DNA from: Agapanthus africanus | Lineage: Eukaryota > Streptophyta > Magnoliopsida > Asparagales > Amaryllidaceae | Direction: 5' to 3' | Assembly (NCBI GenBank): GCA_030015575.1 | Contig: CM057342.1 | Span: forward strand, 623,935,348 to 623,999,347 | Length of the DNA: 64,000 bases | In this document: positions 20,300-32,300 of the stretch, in pieces | Numbering within the stretch: the first letter of the stretch is position 1 | Layout: each line of letters begins with the position of its first letter | The notes under the pieces: model-generated | Databases searched by the model: none | Told to the model about the DNA's origin: nothing | The model's input: the letters and a program-made list of their open reading frames with translations, nothing else | Position numbers and translations under genes: made by a program

Positions 20300-22270
20300 G
20301 TTTTCAACCTACGACACACAGTGAATGAGTTATTAGACTCAAGGGGCTTGTACAAAGTATTGTATATTGTCCAGTGTCCATTAGGACAGAGGGGTTGGTC
20401 CTCGTACTATATTCTGTTTACTTTTAACTTCTCTAGTTTTTAGACATGTGCTTCGTAGAAACACAGGGTCTGAGTTTTGAGGAGTTATTGGTATAACAAT
20501 AGAGTAGAGAACCAGGTATTGCAAGTATCGGGATTCTTCAAGGTGATCGAAGATGTAGATACTTATGGATGGTATTCAGTTGATAGTAATGATTAGAGAA
20601 CTTGCTTCTCTTTCAGGTTACTCATAATTGGAAGTACTCCTAAGTTGAGTAATGCTGATCGGCCTCCTTCCATTTAGTTGACATGCACTGGTGACAGCTG
20701 CATGATTTGAATCTGGTTCAATTAAATCAGTGCCTCTGTTTCTGTATTGGATATACAACAGTTCATATCTTAACGATGTTAAGGTACGGGGAGTTGCCCG
20801 GCTTATGCTTAAAACCAGACTCCGGATAACTCAAGGCACGTTTCTGTAATGGCTGTTTGTGGGTTGACCCAGGCTATGACAAGGGTTGACTTTCTACCAT
20901 CTGGAAGATCAATAGTGATATTGTTCTTGACTCGCCACATTTTTAAAAGAAATGGATTTTTCAGAAAACAGTAGTGGGTGTATGGTAGAACTGGAAGTGA
21001 TTCCAGAACCGCAAACGATTACTGAAGATTTGATAAGAACCTAAAGATTCAATCTGATTTGACATTCCAGTGGCCACTCCGCAGATATGGTGGGTAACCC
21101 CAGGCACCCGAGAGGTACTTCGGTATGCTCAAGGACGGTGGCAGGGAGGTTCTTGTTTACACAGACTTGCCATTGCTGTTGTTCCAGACTGTGAGACCCG
21201 GCAGGAGGATGAGTATAGCGTCGTTCTAAACTAGCTTTAGAAGTGTACGTCTATATGACTCTGCCAGAGGGTTGTCGTTGTCAGTGGGAGCAACGGAAGC
21301 ACAGTGGGCAAGAGGCTTATGTCTATTTATAGACTTAAGCAGATATAGCGGAGATAGATCATCTATTTCTGATGTGACAGTCAAAGATTTGACTTCATCA
21401 GAATAGGGGATGGATCTGTTAAGAAGGTAGTAGGGTGTGATGTCCTGGTATTAGGATGACATATACAGAGTAGGAAGTGATATTCCTATACTACGATCGG
21501 TTATTCTTTGGTTGTCACACAGTGGTTTCTCCACAAAGGACTTGGATATTATATCAGACATTCTGGTTACTGGATCTATGGTTTTAGATCTAGATTTAGG
21601 TGGTTTCCCAATCTGGGTACTTAGACAGCATTCTATAAGTATTTAGAATGGATGACACCTGGCACGGTAGTGTACCTGCAGGTGATGGAGTCACCCTCTC
21701 TAAAGGCGTCTTACAGACTAAAGCGGAGAGGGATGTGCATGATTGGCAGATCACTTGCTTAGGCAATTGAGTCAATCATGAGATGTCAAGTACCACACCA
21801 GATGTTGTTCTTGCACTAGATGCAATAAGTTGATATTAATCCAATCCTGGAGAAACAATCGGAAGCAGCTTTAGAACATAAGTGAATGTTCTAGGGATTT
21901 GATAACGGCTGCCTCCTTTAGGAGACGGTTATCATTCCAGGCTTCCAAGGTGACATGGATGGCAGAGTGGCTGTCAGAGTTATAGTTTTCTCTCTGACGA
22001 GGGGCAGTATTTTGGACAGGTGGTCCAGGTGGATACTGAGGGAAAGGCATGGCGCAGGATACTGATTAAGTTCAGTTGTTGATACAGTCTAAGAAGTTTG
22101 GATTTGGAGTTCATTTATGAGCTAGGTCCCATCAGATATCCAGACACATTCTAAGACAGGTATTGCTCATTTCGGGAGATGGTTTTCTCCGCGAACTTGA
22201 GATAAAGAGAGACATAGAAAGAAACACCACAGCGGATCCACTCACTGAGGCTATTCCTCGAACGCAATAA
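20300..22270 (+). pseudogene. Shredded pol (integrase, RT, RNase H) of B1
   Basis: Fragments in order match the A1 polyprotein. An integrase-core-like stretch (WSSYYILFTFN, ~20400) and the linker APERYFGML (~21105) come first. RT palm remnants follow near 21440-21545, where SWY-stop-DDI stands for the YVDD box and continues as VGSDIPILRSVILWLSH. The RNase H end is readable (HQISRHIL, then NTTADPLTEAIP, ~22123-22265). Stops and frameshifts occur every few dozen codons, and the region is shorter than intact pol. The same state appears in B2 and B4. Confidence 0.75.
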
Positions 22271-22371
22271 TTTCACAAACGAGCTTTGTGAGACTGACCA
22301 GTAGAGGAGTTGGGTGTTCGGTATCACACGGGCTGTGAGTATGCGACATCGCAATAATTAGCCTTGAGTGC

Positions 22372-22381
22372 AAGTGGGAGA
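22372..22381 (+). other. Polypurine tract of B1
   Basis: AAGTGGGAGA, one base before the 3' LTR. Confidence 0.88.
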
Positions 22382-22382
22382 T

Positions 22383-24512
22383 TGTTGGAGATAGTGCCCT
22401 CAGAGTCAATTATTGGATCACAGCCACGTGATTGCAATGATTGAGGGAGGACCTATCCCGGTAGGACAGTCTTACTCGAGATGATAGTATGCTATCTGGT
22501 TTATCTTTGTCATCGTGTACTGCTTTAGGTGACCTTACGAGTCGCTATTACACGTTGATAGAGCCCCTAGGATTCTTGCTTGACTACCAGCAGTATGATG
22601 GCGATCATATACGTGGGAGCTGGAGTCTATAAGCACATCCTTAAAAGGTCCCTAGTCGTGGGAGTTTCGAGACAGGGCATCGATACTCCAGAGTAGACTA
22701 GTGTATACAGTCGAGACCCCAACGAGGGGCGGTGGCCGGTCTCACAAGCCATTGGTGTCAGTTGGTTCACCTAAGATGTATACAGGTGCTCATAGGGTTA
22801 TGAGTACACCGGACAGGACTCGCCGGTAACCTGCTAGTTGGGATTATACCAAACGTCAGATAGCAGTTCCCAGGTGACATGTGTACAGGTTAGGTCATCG
22901 ACCTGAGATCGTCATTTGTCTCGTGTGAGTTCCCACTGTGCTTTAATTACTACCCTACCACGGCTCAAAGGAGTCGTGCAAACAGGTTTTAGTTGGGTAC
23001 AGTCCCGAGCCACATGGAGGCAGTGAGCGGATCTGCAGGGGTTCGTCTCTCCTGGTATTGGGGGTGAGGTCGCGCTGTGTCTAGGAGAGCCATTACACAA
23101 AGCCCTCGGCCGAGGTAGGAGATTTACTGGTAGGTATTCCGGTAGTATCTCAGGGTGTTCTGGGCTACACTCCGACACGACTTGTACCGCTTTTGGGGGT
23201 CTGACTTTTACCAACCCCCTGGGCCCGCCATGCGATACTCATAGACAAACGGACCGGACTGTACGGATATTGTCACTGACAGGCTCAGTAGGGTGTCAGG
23301 ATGAGTTCGCTCATCGACGTCCCTTTTGGTCAATAGCTGGTAGCCCGTCACGTATGGCTAATACCTCTGACGTGCTAGTGGTTAAATCCACAGCCATAGT
23401 ATTGACGAGTCTTTAGAGTCCACCACACACTCAGTTACTCAAGTTTCGGGCGAAACGTTGTAGAGGCCGTATGGAGATATGGCAGGGTTCGATCAGATAC
23501 TGCGGTATTGCACGGATCGTGATCGGACGGGTTTTTACTAGCCGGCTTTGGCTTAAGTCGGATCCTAGTATTAGATAGTGTAGATTTTGTCTCCTTGCAT
23601 TTGTATTCAGTGGGAATACAAATGCGGGCATGTATATGCAGTCGCGGGGTTTTCCTGTAATTTATTACGGGATCAGTTTTCTGAAGTTGCCAGTTTGCAT
23701 TCCGTTCCGGCCAGTTTTCCTTTGTTCCTTCACGGCCGGATTTTTCCGATGGAGGGGGTTATTTGCAGTTTTGCAAATTACCTATGTGGAGGGGGTTTCT
23801 TGCATTTGTGGCATTATGATAGATTTAGCATCATGAGATTCCTTTTTATTCTTATCCTTTGCATTAATGAGATATGAAAGGATTTGAAATGGTGTGACTT
23901 TTATTCCTAGTTTTCTTCACATCTCTTATGGTCACCTTGTGCTATCCTACACTCACCTCCCTTCTTGATTTTCCTCCACCATTTCCTTGAGGGGGGCCGG
24001 CCACATTTTTGAGGGGAGAGGGGAGAGGATCAGAGAGGTTCATTTGGATGAGGGAAATTATTCATCTCTTATTTTCTCTTACTACACAAATTCTAGCTCT
24101 CTCCAAAGTTCTTCATACCTCCATCATATTATGGCAACTACACTAAACCCCAAAAGAGACAAGTTCTACACTACACCTACAGCAAATCTTGGACGCGTCG
24201 GCTAGCCAACTTCGCGCCCGAGTTGCCTCGGTCCAGAGGTGGGAGCCCGTAAAAGTATTCGGCTACGTGGTGCCCTTTTCGACGAGGAGGTAACGGACGA
24301 GGATTCCGCGGGAGATCGGAGTGGAGACGAAGACCGGAGGACACGGATCGCTCGATATAGCTTCTATCCCATTCTCTTGTTAGCTAGGATTAGGTTAGTT
24401 GTTTCGATCCGGGTTTTATTGTCCGCGGTAGCGCCAGTTTAAAAGTTAAGAAAAATTTTGATTCCGCATTTTGGCCTCGAGTAGACAGCCGGGGCGCTGC
24501 CGTGGCGCAACA
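22383..24512 (+). repeat. 3' LTR of B1 (2,130 bp)
   Basis: It has the same length as the 5' LTR and is nearly identical, ending GCGCAACA. It is followed by the AAACC duplication. ORFs at 23587-23877 and 24239-24442 match those in the 5' LTR and are not considered genes. Confidence 0.95.
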
Positions 24513-24517
24513 AAACC
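24513..24517. repeat. Target site duplication of B1, right copy
   Basis: AAACC, identical to 14645-14649. Confidence 0.95.
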
Positions 24518-24793
24518 CACCCGCACGACCCTTGACAAAGGCCAACAAGGTCGTACGACTACCCTAACCCAATCTGCATCATATGCATAAGCAGATAAAT
24601 ACTAGTTAGCTACCGCACACTACACCTTGACAAAGGCCAACAAACGCAGCACGAATACTAACTACTACTTATCTGAAATGACGGAGGGCTACGACAGGTT
24701 ATTCTGAAAACCTATTGCGTAATGAACTTGATATCGTTGTAGAATCAAATTATTTTTTAAATGGAGTGTTTCTGAGGCTTTTCTAGTTTTGCT

Positions 24794-25023
24794 AAAGGGG
24801 TCACTCCCGGTGAAGGGATCGTCGGCCCTTTCCTCGTCGAATGAGGTGCGGGATATATCATATATACCACTATGCAAAGCAAGAACTATAGAAGTAATCA
24901 AAAGACAAACCGAGTGTGTAGCATCTGCCAGTTATTGCTAAAGGGGTCACTCCCGGTGAAGGGATCTCGGCCCTTTCCTCATCGAATAAGGTGCAGGATG
25001 TTCTACAAGGAACACCGCGATGC
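24794..25023 (-). other. Tandem three-hairpin RNA module (A2)
   Basis: The plan is as in B1, with new arm sequences. Hairpin b is AAAGGG/CCCTTT in both copies. Hairpin a is GGATATAT/ATATACC (24851-24868) in one copy and GGATGTTC/GAACACC (24996-25016) in the other, each keeping one bulged base. Hairpin c is CCTC/GAGG and CCTCAT/ATAAGG. This divergence gives the clearest paired changes. Confidence 0.78.
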
Positions 25024-25485
25024 AAAGCAAGAACTGTAGCTACCTGTTTTTGAAAATTCGATTCCACAACATATTTTAGGTTTCTTTTACTTTCATTAAT
25101 CATATTAATGAAGTCCCATCATTTAAGTTACCTAAACATTACAGATAAATACGACGTACACTTATGCCATCCGCATTCGCCTCGATGTCCCCTCGTGCAC
25201 CGTTAGGTTAGGTGACTAACAGCAGAGCGGGGCAGGGCTAGCGCGGGTGTAAAACATAAGTAACGTCTATATAATATATCATATATACTATATATAGTAT
25301 CTATCACAGAACATCAAATGATCACATCACAGATAACGCAGCAGAAGAAACATATGAAACATTGGATATATTAGGACGTCCGTGTTTTTAATACGAGCCG
25401 GTATAAAACACGGATTCCACGGTCGTGATGAATAGCCAAACCCACACCCCTAGACCCCTACGAGAGCGGCAAGCAACCCTTCCAA

Positions 25486-25545
25486 TTCTAGGGTTAGGAG
25501 ACCCGGACTCGACTCCTCGAGTTGGTCTCCCACTGGACCCTAGAA
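25486..25545 (-). other. Compound leader hairpin (A2)
   Basis: Three nested stems: TTCTAGGGT/ACCCTAGAA (9 bp), GGAGACC/GGTCTCC (7 bp) and ACTCG/CGAGT (5 bp). A4 has the same fold at 40456-40515 with a wobble pair in the outer stem. B2 keeps TTCTAGAG/CTCTAGAA (33838-33845 with 33891-33898). Confidence 0.7.
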
Positions 25546-26911
25546 CCCGGTTACTTGTGCTCCCCTCCTTGAGTCTATCCTAGTGCGGAAAAGTAAATAA
25601 TATACAAATGGTGACAGCATCCGTAACCTGGAAGTGCCCCAATAAAAGAATATTACATACAAGTTTTTACATGAATGAAAATGGAAAAACACTCATCTCA
25701 CATACAAAAAACCCGGCTATTCAAACACGACGATCCAATATAACATATCCAGCAACACATAACATCGCATGTCATCAACGTAAGTAAATATGCCCATCCC
25801 AATTGTCGTTGACATATAGCAACGAAACCGGCGATATCACATATTACACTTACGGTCACAGAAAAGAAAGTGTAAAACTACAACAGTTGGAATCCGCAAT
25901 CTATTTAGACATCGCATGCCTAACCAAATGAATTCCTTAGACATCGCATGCCTAGCAATTATAAACCCCGCATTTTAGTCTCATTATCGAAAACTCTTTT
26001 CAATACCAAGTCGGGCAATTCTACAAGATTCCCGACATCCTGATCGAATGCTCGTCGCAAACTTCAGTAGACGGCCGCACCCCCGATACCGTCGACGAAG
26101 TACACCAAGGCTGAACACCGCTGCCGCGAGCACCCGAACGGATGCTTTCGGCGATGGGGTTCTCCTACAGTCACTTGGTCGGGGCTATGGGGCGTGGCTA
26201 TCTATTAAGTTTACCGGCGAGTATCCGCGTACGCTACGTGATTGCGACGGATTTTTGATCGCATCAAAACTACGTGGCAACCGATCAAGTGAGACTAAAC
26301 TGCTATGTTTATAACATTCATATTAGTTATCTCATAACTACTTGTGAATTCCAAATATTGTATCACATTCCAGATAAATAGAAAAATGTTAAACTTTTCG
26401 ATCGAACAATCAAACACCCAAGTTTTCCCGAAACAGCTCAACACATGAAATAAGTTTAAAATCATTCACTTCATGCCACAGTACCGACGGTCCAGCCGTA
26501 GAAGGGTCAAGCCAACGCCTCACATGTGGCACGCCGTACTGCCCCAAACCCTAAGGTTCAAAGGGCAGTTCAAGACGGTCACATAATCGAGTTAAGGTTT
26601 GTTGTCTTCTAGAGGTTCCATCGCGTTACTTGCACTACTTCGAACGTTCTTAAACTACGGAAATATCCAACACTTGGAAATTTCCCGACAGGGGAAAAAG
26701 TGGGTATTTAAATCCGGTCGAACTTTTTAACAGTTTCTTAAATATCCGGAATAACATAAACGAAGTTAAATTATCCGATCGAATTAACGAGTCCCCAATA
26801 AAACCCTAGAAAACTCAACACTTGAGTGGAATTAAAATATTCCCAGAAAAAAATGACAAAAAAGGACCTAAGAATAAATAAGTGAAGTTTGAGGGACTAA
26901 TTCACAATTTT

Positions 26912-26960
26912 GGCCGCGGACCCGCCGCCAAACCCTTGTTTTAGCCGCGGTTTCGCGGTC
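26912..26960 (-). other. GC-rich leader hairpin HP1 (A2)
   Basis: This is a diverged form of the B1 hairpin, about 190 nt downstream of the A2 primer site. Fifteen of seventeen positions can pair if G-U pairs are allowed. Confidence 0.6.
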
Positions 26961-27145
26961 AAATTTTTGAGTTAGAGGTCCATACTTCACAGTAATTCTT
27001 AGATTTTCCTGCTTAATTTTCTGAGAATTTTTAATTCAGAAAAATCCACATTTTGAAAAAATGTACAGAGAAGGGTTTTGATCGAGGTTACGAAGTTCGT
27101 TCGGGTCTCTAACTTCGTCTACACTTCGCCTAAAGCTCTAGCTAG

Positions 27146-27157
27146 GCTCTGATACCA
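27146..27157 (-). other. Primer binding site of A2
   Basis: GCTCTGATACCA on the plus strand is the reverse complement of TGGTATCAGAGC, one base from the 5' LTR. Confidence 0.9.
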
Positions 27158-27158
27158 C

Positions 27159-28520
27159 TGTAGGGTTCCTAGGCACACACAAGAGGTTCTACAAGGCATC
27201 AACCATGCCAAAATCAAATTTTTCTTGTGCCGAGAAACCCTAATGCTAGATCGTTAACTAAAGATTAGGCGAAACAAGCAAGTAAACAACTTTATTGCTA
27301 AGTGAAAGGGACTACAACCTTTGTAGATCCGGTCCTCCACTTCTCTAGCTCCGTGTTGACGTCCCTCCGCTGTGATCATCGGAATCCCAGACTCTAGCTT
27401 CGGTTTCATCGGAGAAATGAGCGGGCTAGGTCGTTGACTTCGATGCCGAAGATGATCTACGTCGAGGCGACTCAAACTCAAGCTCCACCTTCACTAGGTC
27501 ATGGAACTTGTGAAGATAACACACTCTACTACATGGCAAGTGGTAGAGGATGAAGAAACAGGAAGTGGGTTCACTTTGGATTTGGATTTTTCACTTGGAA
27601 TCATAACTTAGAATTTTCTAGTAAACATTCTTCAACTCATGAAGAAGATGAAGATGAAGAAAAGAAAATGAATTATCTTGAAAAGAAAATTCAAGTGATG
27701 CTTATCATATAGCAACCATGGGTTAGTAAACTCATGTAGAGATTAAACTCGGGTTTAGGTAATGGTTAGGTTTAGAGAAAAAAAACAAAATGGTAGACTT
27801 TTTCAAAGATGCTTAGAAACTTCATGAAGAATGAAGCCAAAACAATAAAATCCACCATTTAGTTTTTACCAAAATAAATAAAGAAAATAAAACCCTAAAC
27901 CCTAACCATTAACTAAACATGGTTTAAAACAAACACATACCCAAGTTTGCATGTATCATCAAACATGATACAATCTTGTGCACAAAAATATATCACATAT
28001 ACAATGTGCACAATCAAGTGAGAAAAACATCTTAAGTGAACCAATATTAGTTAATGTAAAGTAATATATCAAATATATAATTATAATTAAATCATTAAAT
28101 CAACACTTGACTTAATGATCCGGTCATATTGCATATAACCGACTTATATCAATAGTAACAACTTATCGAATCAACACTTGATCCGATAACCCGGCTATAT
28201 CGCATATAACCGATCAATGTCACATATCGCGATGCCCTGTCTCGATACACCCACGACTAGGGACCTTGAAGGATGTACTTATAGACTACCATGTCCCCAC
28301 TAGTATGATCCGCATCATAGTCCAGGTAGTCAAGTACACATCCTAAGGGCTTTACCAACATGTAACAGAGAGACAATCAGTGTACACGTTAAGGTAAAAA
28401 GCAACCAGATAGCATACTATCATGTCGAGCAAGAAAGTCCTCCCTATATATGTCCCAGCATCCACTACAATATACATCCTATGTACAGTAATGGCCTCTA
28501 GGGCATACATATAACTAACA
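27159..28520 (-). repeat. 5' LTR of A2, internally deleted (1,362 bp)
   Basis: Both ends match the 3' LTR at 9154-11343, but about 830-840 bp of the middle are missing. The joint is at about 28230, where CACATATCGCGA runs into TGCCCTGTC. The flanks share the short string CGA, which suggests deletion by microhomology after insertion. The 60-codon ORF at 28352-28534 is chance. Confidence 0.88.
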
Positions 28521-28525
28521 TACTC
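28521..28525. repeat. Target site duplication of A2, right copy
   Basis: TACTC, identical to 9149-9153. Confidence 0.92.
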
Positions 28526-28944
28526 ATAACCCAATGAGCACCTGTATACATCTTAGGTGAACCAACTGACACCAGTGGCTTGTGAGACCGGCCACCTCCC
28601 CTCGTCGGGGTCTCGACTGTATACACTAGTCTACTCTGGAGAATCGATGCCCAGTCTCGAAACTCCCACGACTAGGGACCTTTTAAGGATATGCTTATAG
28701 ACCCCAGCTCTCACGTATATGATCGCCCTCATACTGCTGGTAGTCAAGCAAGAATCCTAGGGGCTCTATCAACGTGTAATAGCGACCTGTAAGGTCACCT
28801 AAAGCAGTACACGATGATAAAGATAAACCGTATAGCATACTATCATCTCGAGTAAGACTGTCCTACCGGTATAGGTCCTCCCTCAATCATTGCAATCACG
28901 TGCCTGTGATCTAATAATTGACTCTGAGGGCACTATATCCAACA
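28526..28944 (-). repeat. 3' LTR of B2, part 2
   Basis: It continues the LTR broken at 9153 and ends CCAACA, followed by the polypurine tract (28946-28955). Confidence 0.88.
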
Positions 28945-31550
28945 ATCTCCCACTTGCACTCAAGGCTAATTATTGCGATGTCGCATACTCACAGCCCGTG
29001 TGATACCGAACACCCAACTCCTCTACTGGTCAGTCTCACAAAGCTCGTTTGCGAAACTATTGCGTTCGAGGAATAGCCTCAGTGAGTGGATCCGCTTTGA
29101 TGTTTCTTTCTATGTCTCTCTTTATCTCAAGTTCGCGGAGAAAGCCATCTCCCGAAATGAGCAATACCTGTCTTAGAATGTCTGGATGTCTGATGGACCT
29201 AGTTCATAAATGAACTCCAAATCCAAACTTCTTAGACTGTATCGACAACTGAACTTAATCAGTGTCCTGCGCCATGCCTCCTTCAGTATCCGCCTTGGAC
29301 CACCTGTCCAAAATACCGCCCCTCGTCAGAGGGAAAACTAAAACTCTGACGGCCACTCTGCCGTCCAGGTCACCTTGGAAGCCTGGAATGATAACTGTCT
29401 CCTGAATGAGGCTGTCGTTATCATATTCCTAGAACATCCACTTATGTTCTAAAACTGCTTCCGAATGTTTCTCCAGGATTGGATCAATATCAACTTATTG
29501 CATCTCCAGCAAAAACAACATCTGGTGTGGTACTTGACATCTCATGATTGACTCAATTGCCTAAGCACGTGATCTTCCAATCATGCACATCCCTCTCTAC
29601 TTTAGTTTGTAAGACACCTTTAGAGAGGGTGACTCCATCACCTGCAGGTACACCACCGTGCCAGGAGTCGTTCATTCTAAATACTCATAGAATGTAGTCT
29701 AAGTACCCAGATTGGGATACTTCCCAAATCTAGATCTAAAACCATAGATCTAGTAACCAGAATGTCTGATATAATATCCAAGTCCTATGTGGAGAAACCA
29801 CTGTTTGACAACCAAAGAATAACCGATCGTAGTATAGGAATATCACTTCCTACTCTGTGTATATCATCCAAATACCAGGACATCATACCCTACTACCTTC
29901 TTAACTGATCCATCCCCTATTCTGATGAAGTCAAACCTATGACTGTCACATCAGAAACAGATGATCTATCTCCGCTATATCTGCTTTAGTCTATAAATAG
30001 ACACAAGCCTCCTGTCCACCAATGCTTCCGCTGCTCCCACTGACTATGACAACCCTCTGGCAGAGTCATATAGACGTACACTTCTAAAGCAAGTTTAGAA
30101 CGACGCTATAATCATCCTCCTGCCGGGTTTCACAGCCTGGAACAACAGCAATGGCAAGTCTGGGTAAACAAGAACCTCCCTGTCACCGTCCTTGAGGCTA
30201 CCGGAGTACCTCTCGGGTGCCTGAGGTTACCCACCATATCTGCGGAATGGCTAATGGAATGCCAATACAGATTGAATGTTTAGGTTCTTATCAAATCTTC
30301 AGTAATTGTTTGCGGTTCTGGAATCACTTCCAGTTCTACCATACTCCCACTACTGTTTTCTGAAAAAATCCATTTTTATTAAAACTGTGGCGAGTCAAGA
30401 ACAATATCACTATTGATCTTTCAGATGGTAGAAAGTCAACCCTCGTCATAGCCTGGGTCAACCCACAAACAGCCATTACAGAAACGTGCCTTGAGTTATC
30501 CAGAGTCTGGTTTTAAGCATAAGCCGGACAACTCCCCATACCTTAACATCGTTAATATATGAACTATTCTATATCCAATACAGAAACAGAGGCACTGATT
30601 TAATTAAACCAGATTCAAATCATGCAGCTGTCTCCAGTGCATGTCAACTAAATGGAAAGAGGCCGATCAGTGTTACTCAACTTAGGAATGCTTCCAATTA
30701 TGAGTAACCTGAAAGTGAAGCAAGTTCTCTTAATCATTACTTATCAACTGAATACCACACACAAGTATCTACATCTTCGATTACTTTGAAGAATCCCGAT
30801 ACTTGCAACATCTGGTTCTCTACTTTACTCTTATACCTATAACTTCTCAAAACTTAGACCCTGTGTTTCTACGAAACACCTGTCTAAGAACTAGAGAAGT
30901 CATAAGTAAACAGAATATAGTACGAGTACCAACCCCTCTGTCCTAATGGACACTGGACAATATACAATACTCTGTATAAGTCCCTGAGTCTAATAACTCA
31001 TTCCCTGTGTGTTGTAGGTTGAAAACTGTACTTATGGTTAAGAAGAATTACACCGCTGTTTAATGCTCCTTACCTAACCATCCACTGATATAGGTAAATG
31101 TCATAGACATAATTTCAAAAAAGTATATCTCACTCTATGAAAATAGACGTACAGATATATCAATTTGAAATTGGTGCATAACAACGGATATTTAAAACCA
31201 AACATTTGCCGTCCGGCAAACAACCCAGGCGATTTCCTCAAATACCATCAATTACAACGAATTCCGATATAATGAGGATGATCACCTAATTCCCAATGAC
31301 TTACTCCCACTCACCATCTGTAAAACCATACAGATGTGAGAATCATATCTGGTAAATACATACACTGGAGCAAGTGTCTAATTAGGAAATCAGTTTTCTA
31401 TTAACAGTACACAGTGAAACTGAAACATTGAAATGATTCGTAGGGGTATCCGGGTATTCCTAGTAATGCCTCTTCCATTATCCAGATTCACAACTATAAC
31501 CGTATATTTCTTTGCCACCTTCTCCAAATCCCTTTATATGTCTTTATTCA
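28945..31550 (-). pseudogene. Shredded pol of B2, first interior
   Basis: On the minus strand it follows B1 20040-22380 closely, with the same broken reading frames. The RNase H end lies near 29050-29220, the RT palm remnant near 29800-29960 and the linker near 30180-30240. No frame is long enough to encode a domain. The polypurine tract is at 28946-28955. Confidence 0.72.
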
Positions 31551-32300
31551 TTACCTTCTGTACACCCCTTTAGGCCAAATGGTTTTCTTCCTTCCCTACC
31601 GTTCGGCACCAGCCTATGGTTTGGAAGAAGACTATCCAATAAGCATAACGGGTGTACTGTCCTAATCCTAAGAGCACTCACAATACGAGAGAAGGTGAAG
31701 ATAAAAGACAACCGAATAAACCTTATTCCTATTTCTCCTGAACCAGAATCCATCCTCGAACTGGAACAAGTTCCTTTCGAATTCGTATATAACCATACGA
31801 TGGAGTATCCAATAAACTGTGGATCTTCGTAGTGATACGGAGTGTCCTGGAGAAATACAAAGGTGAAGTGGGAGTGGTAATGAAATACTTGGTTTGGTCG
31901 TGAATATCAGTCGCAATTTACTTTGCCCTCCTTCTAATCCCTTTCTTTGTCTTAACTCAATACCTTCTGTACACCGTTTAGGCTAATTGGTTTTCTTCAT
32001 TCCCTACCTGTCGGCACCTGCCTATGGTTTGGAAGAAGACTATCCAATTTGCGTAATAGGTGTACTGTCCTAATCCAAGGAGCACTCGCAACCTGAGAGA
32101 AGGTAAAAGGGAAAAGACAACTGAATAGTCCTATCCGTTTTTTCCAGAACCAGAAACCATTCTCGAATAAATTCCTTCGAGTTCGTACATAACCATACGA
32201 TGGTTTTGTCCAATGGAAGTGGACGTTCGTAGTAATACGGGGTGTCCTGGAGAAAAGGGTAAAAGTAGGAGTGGCAATGAGGTTTGCAACTCTGACAATC
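31551..32300 (-). repeat. Duplicated block D1/D2 (B2, first interior)
   Basis: Two ~400-bp units are related to those in B1. The 77-codon minus-strand ORF at 32070-32303 matches the D1 ORF of B1 in its first 50 residues and then diverges by frameshift. Confidence 0.72.

Larger units (their letters stand above)
14650..24512 (+). mobile_element. Family B element B1 (+), complete and recent
   Basis: It is 9,863 bp with two 2,130-bp LTRs (14650-16779 and 22383-24512), a primer site, a polypurine tract and matching AAACC duplications. By eye the LTRs differ at roughly 35 positions, mostly transitions, so about 1.5-2 percent. The 5.6 kb interior has no ORF longer than about 110 codons. It holds a 2.2 kb structured leader, a duplicated 400-bp block and heavily broken pol. 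The same breaks occur in B2 and B4, so it was probably copied by proteins from another element. Confidence 0.93.
24518..27145 (-). other. Non-coding structured leader of A2, right of B1
   Basis: This joins the sequence left of B1. From right to left it holds the leader downstream of the primer site with hairpin HP1 (26912-26960), a long compound hairpin (25486-25545), two three-hairpin modules (24794-24875 and 24940-25023) and two hairpins of the three-hairpin array (24525-24640). A gag gene is expected here or just after it, but I recognise no gag frame. The 88-codon ORF at 26048-26314 is on the opposite strand and has no recognised domain. Confidence 0.7.
9154..28520 (-). mobile_element. 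Family A element A2 (-), complete, host of B1
   Basis: It is complete from TGTAGGG at 9154 to CTAACA at 28520, flanked by TACTC on both sides. In plus-strand order it has a 3' LTR (9154-11343), polypurine tract, RNase H, RT, integrase and protease remnants, non-coding leader, primer site (27146-27157) and a shortened 5' LTR (27159-28520). Element B1 splits the leader at 14649/24518. Its own length without B1 is about 9.5 kb. No gag was recognised between primer site and protease. RT and integrase share lesions with A5. Confidence 0.9.

Noticed and set aside
26048-26314. 88-codon Arg-rich ORF as a candidate gene.
   Set aside because: It lies antisense in the A2 leader, is not kept in the matching A4 region (about 41050-41310), and has no recognised domain.
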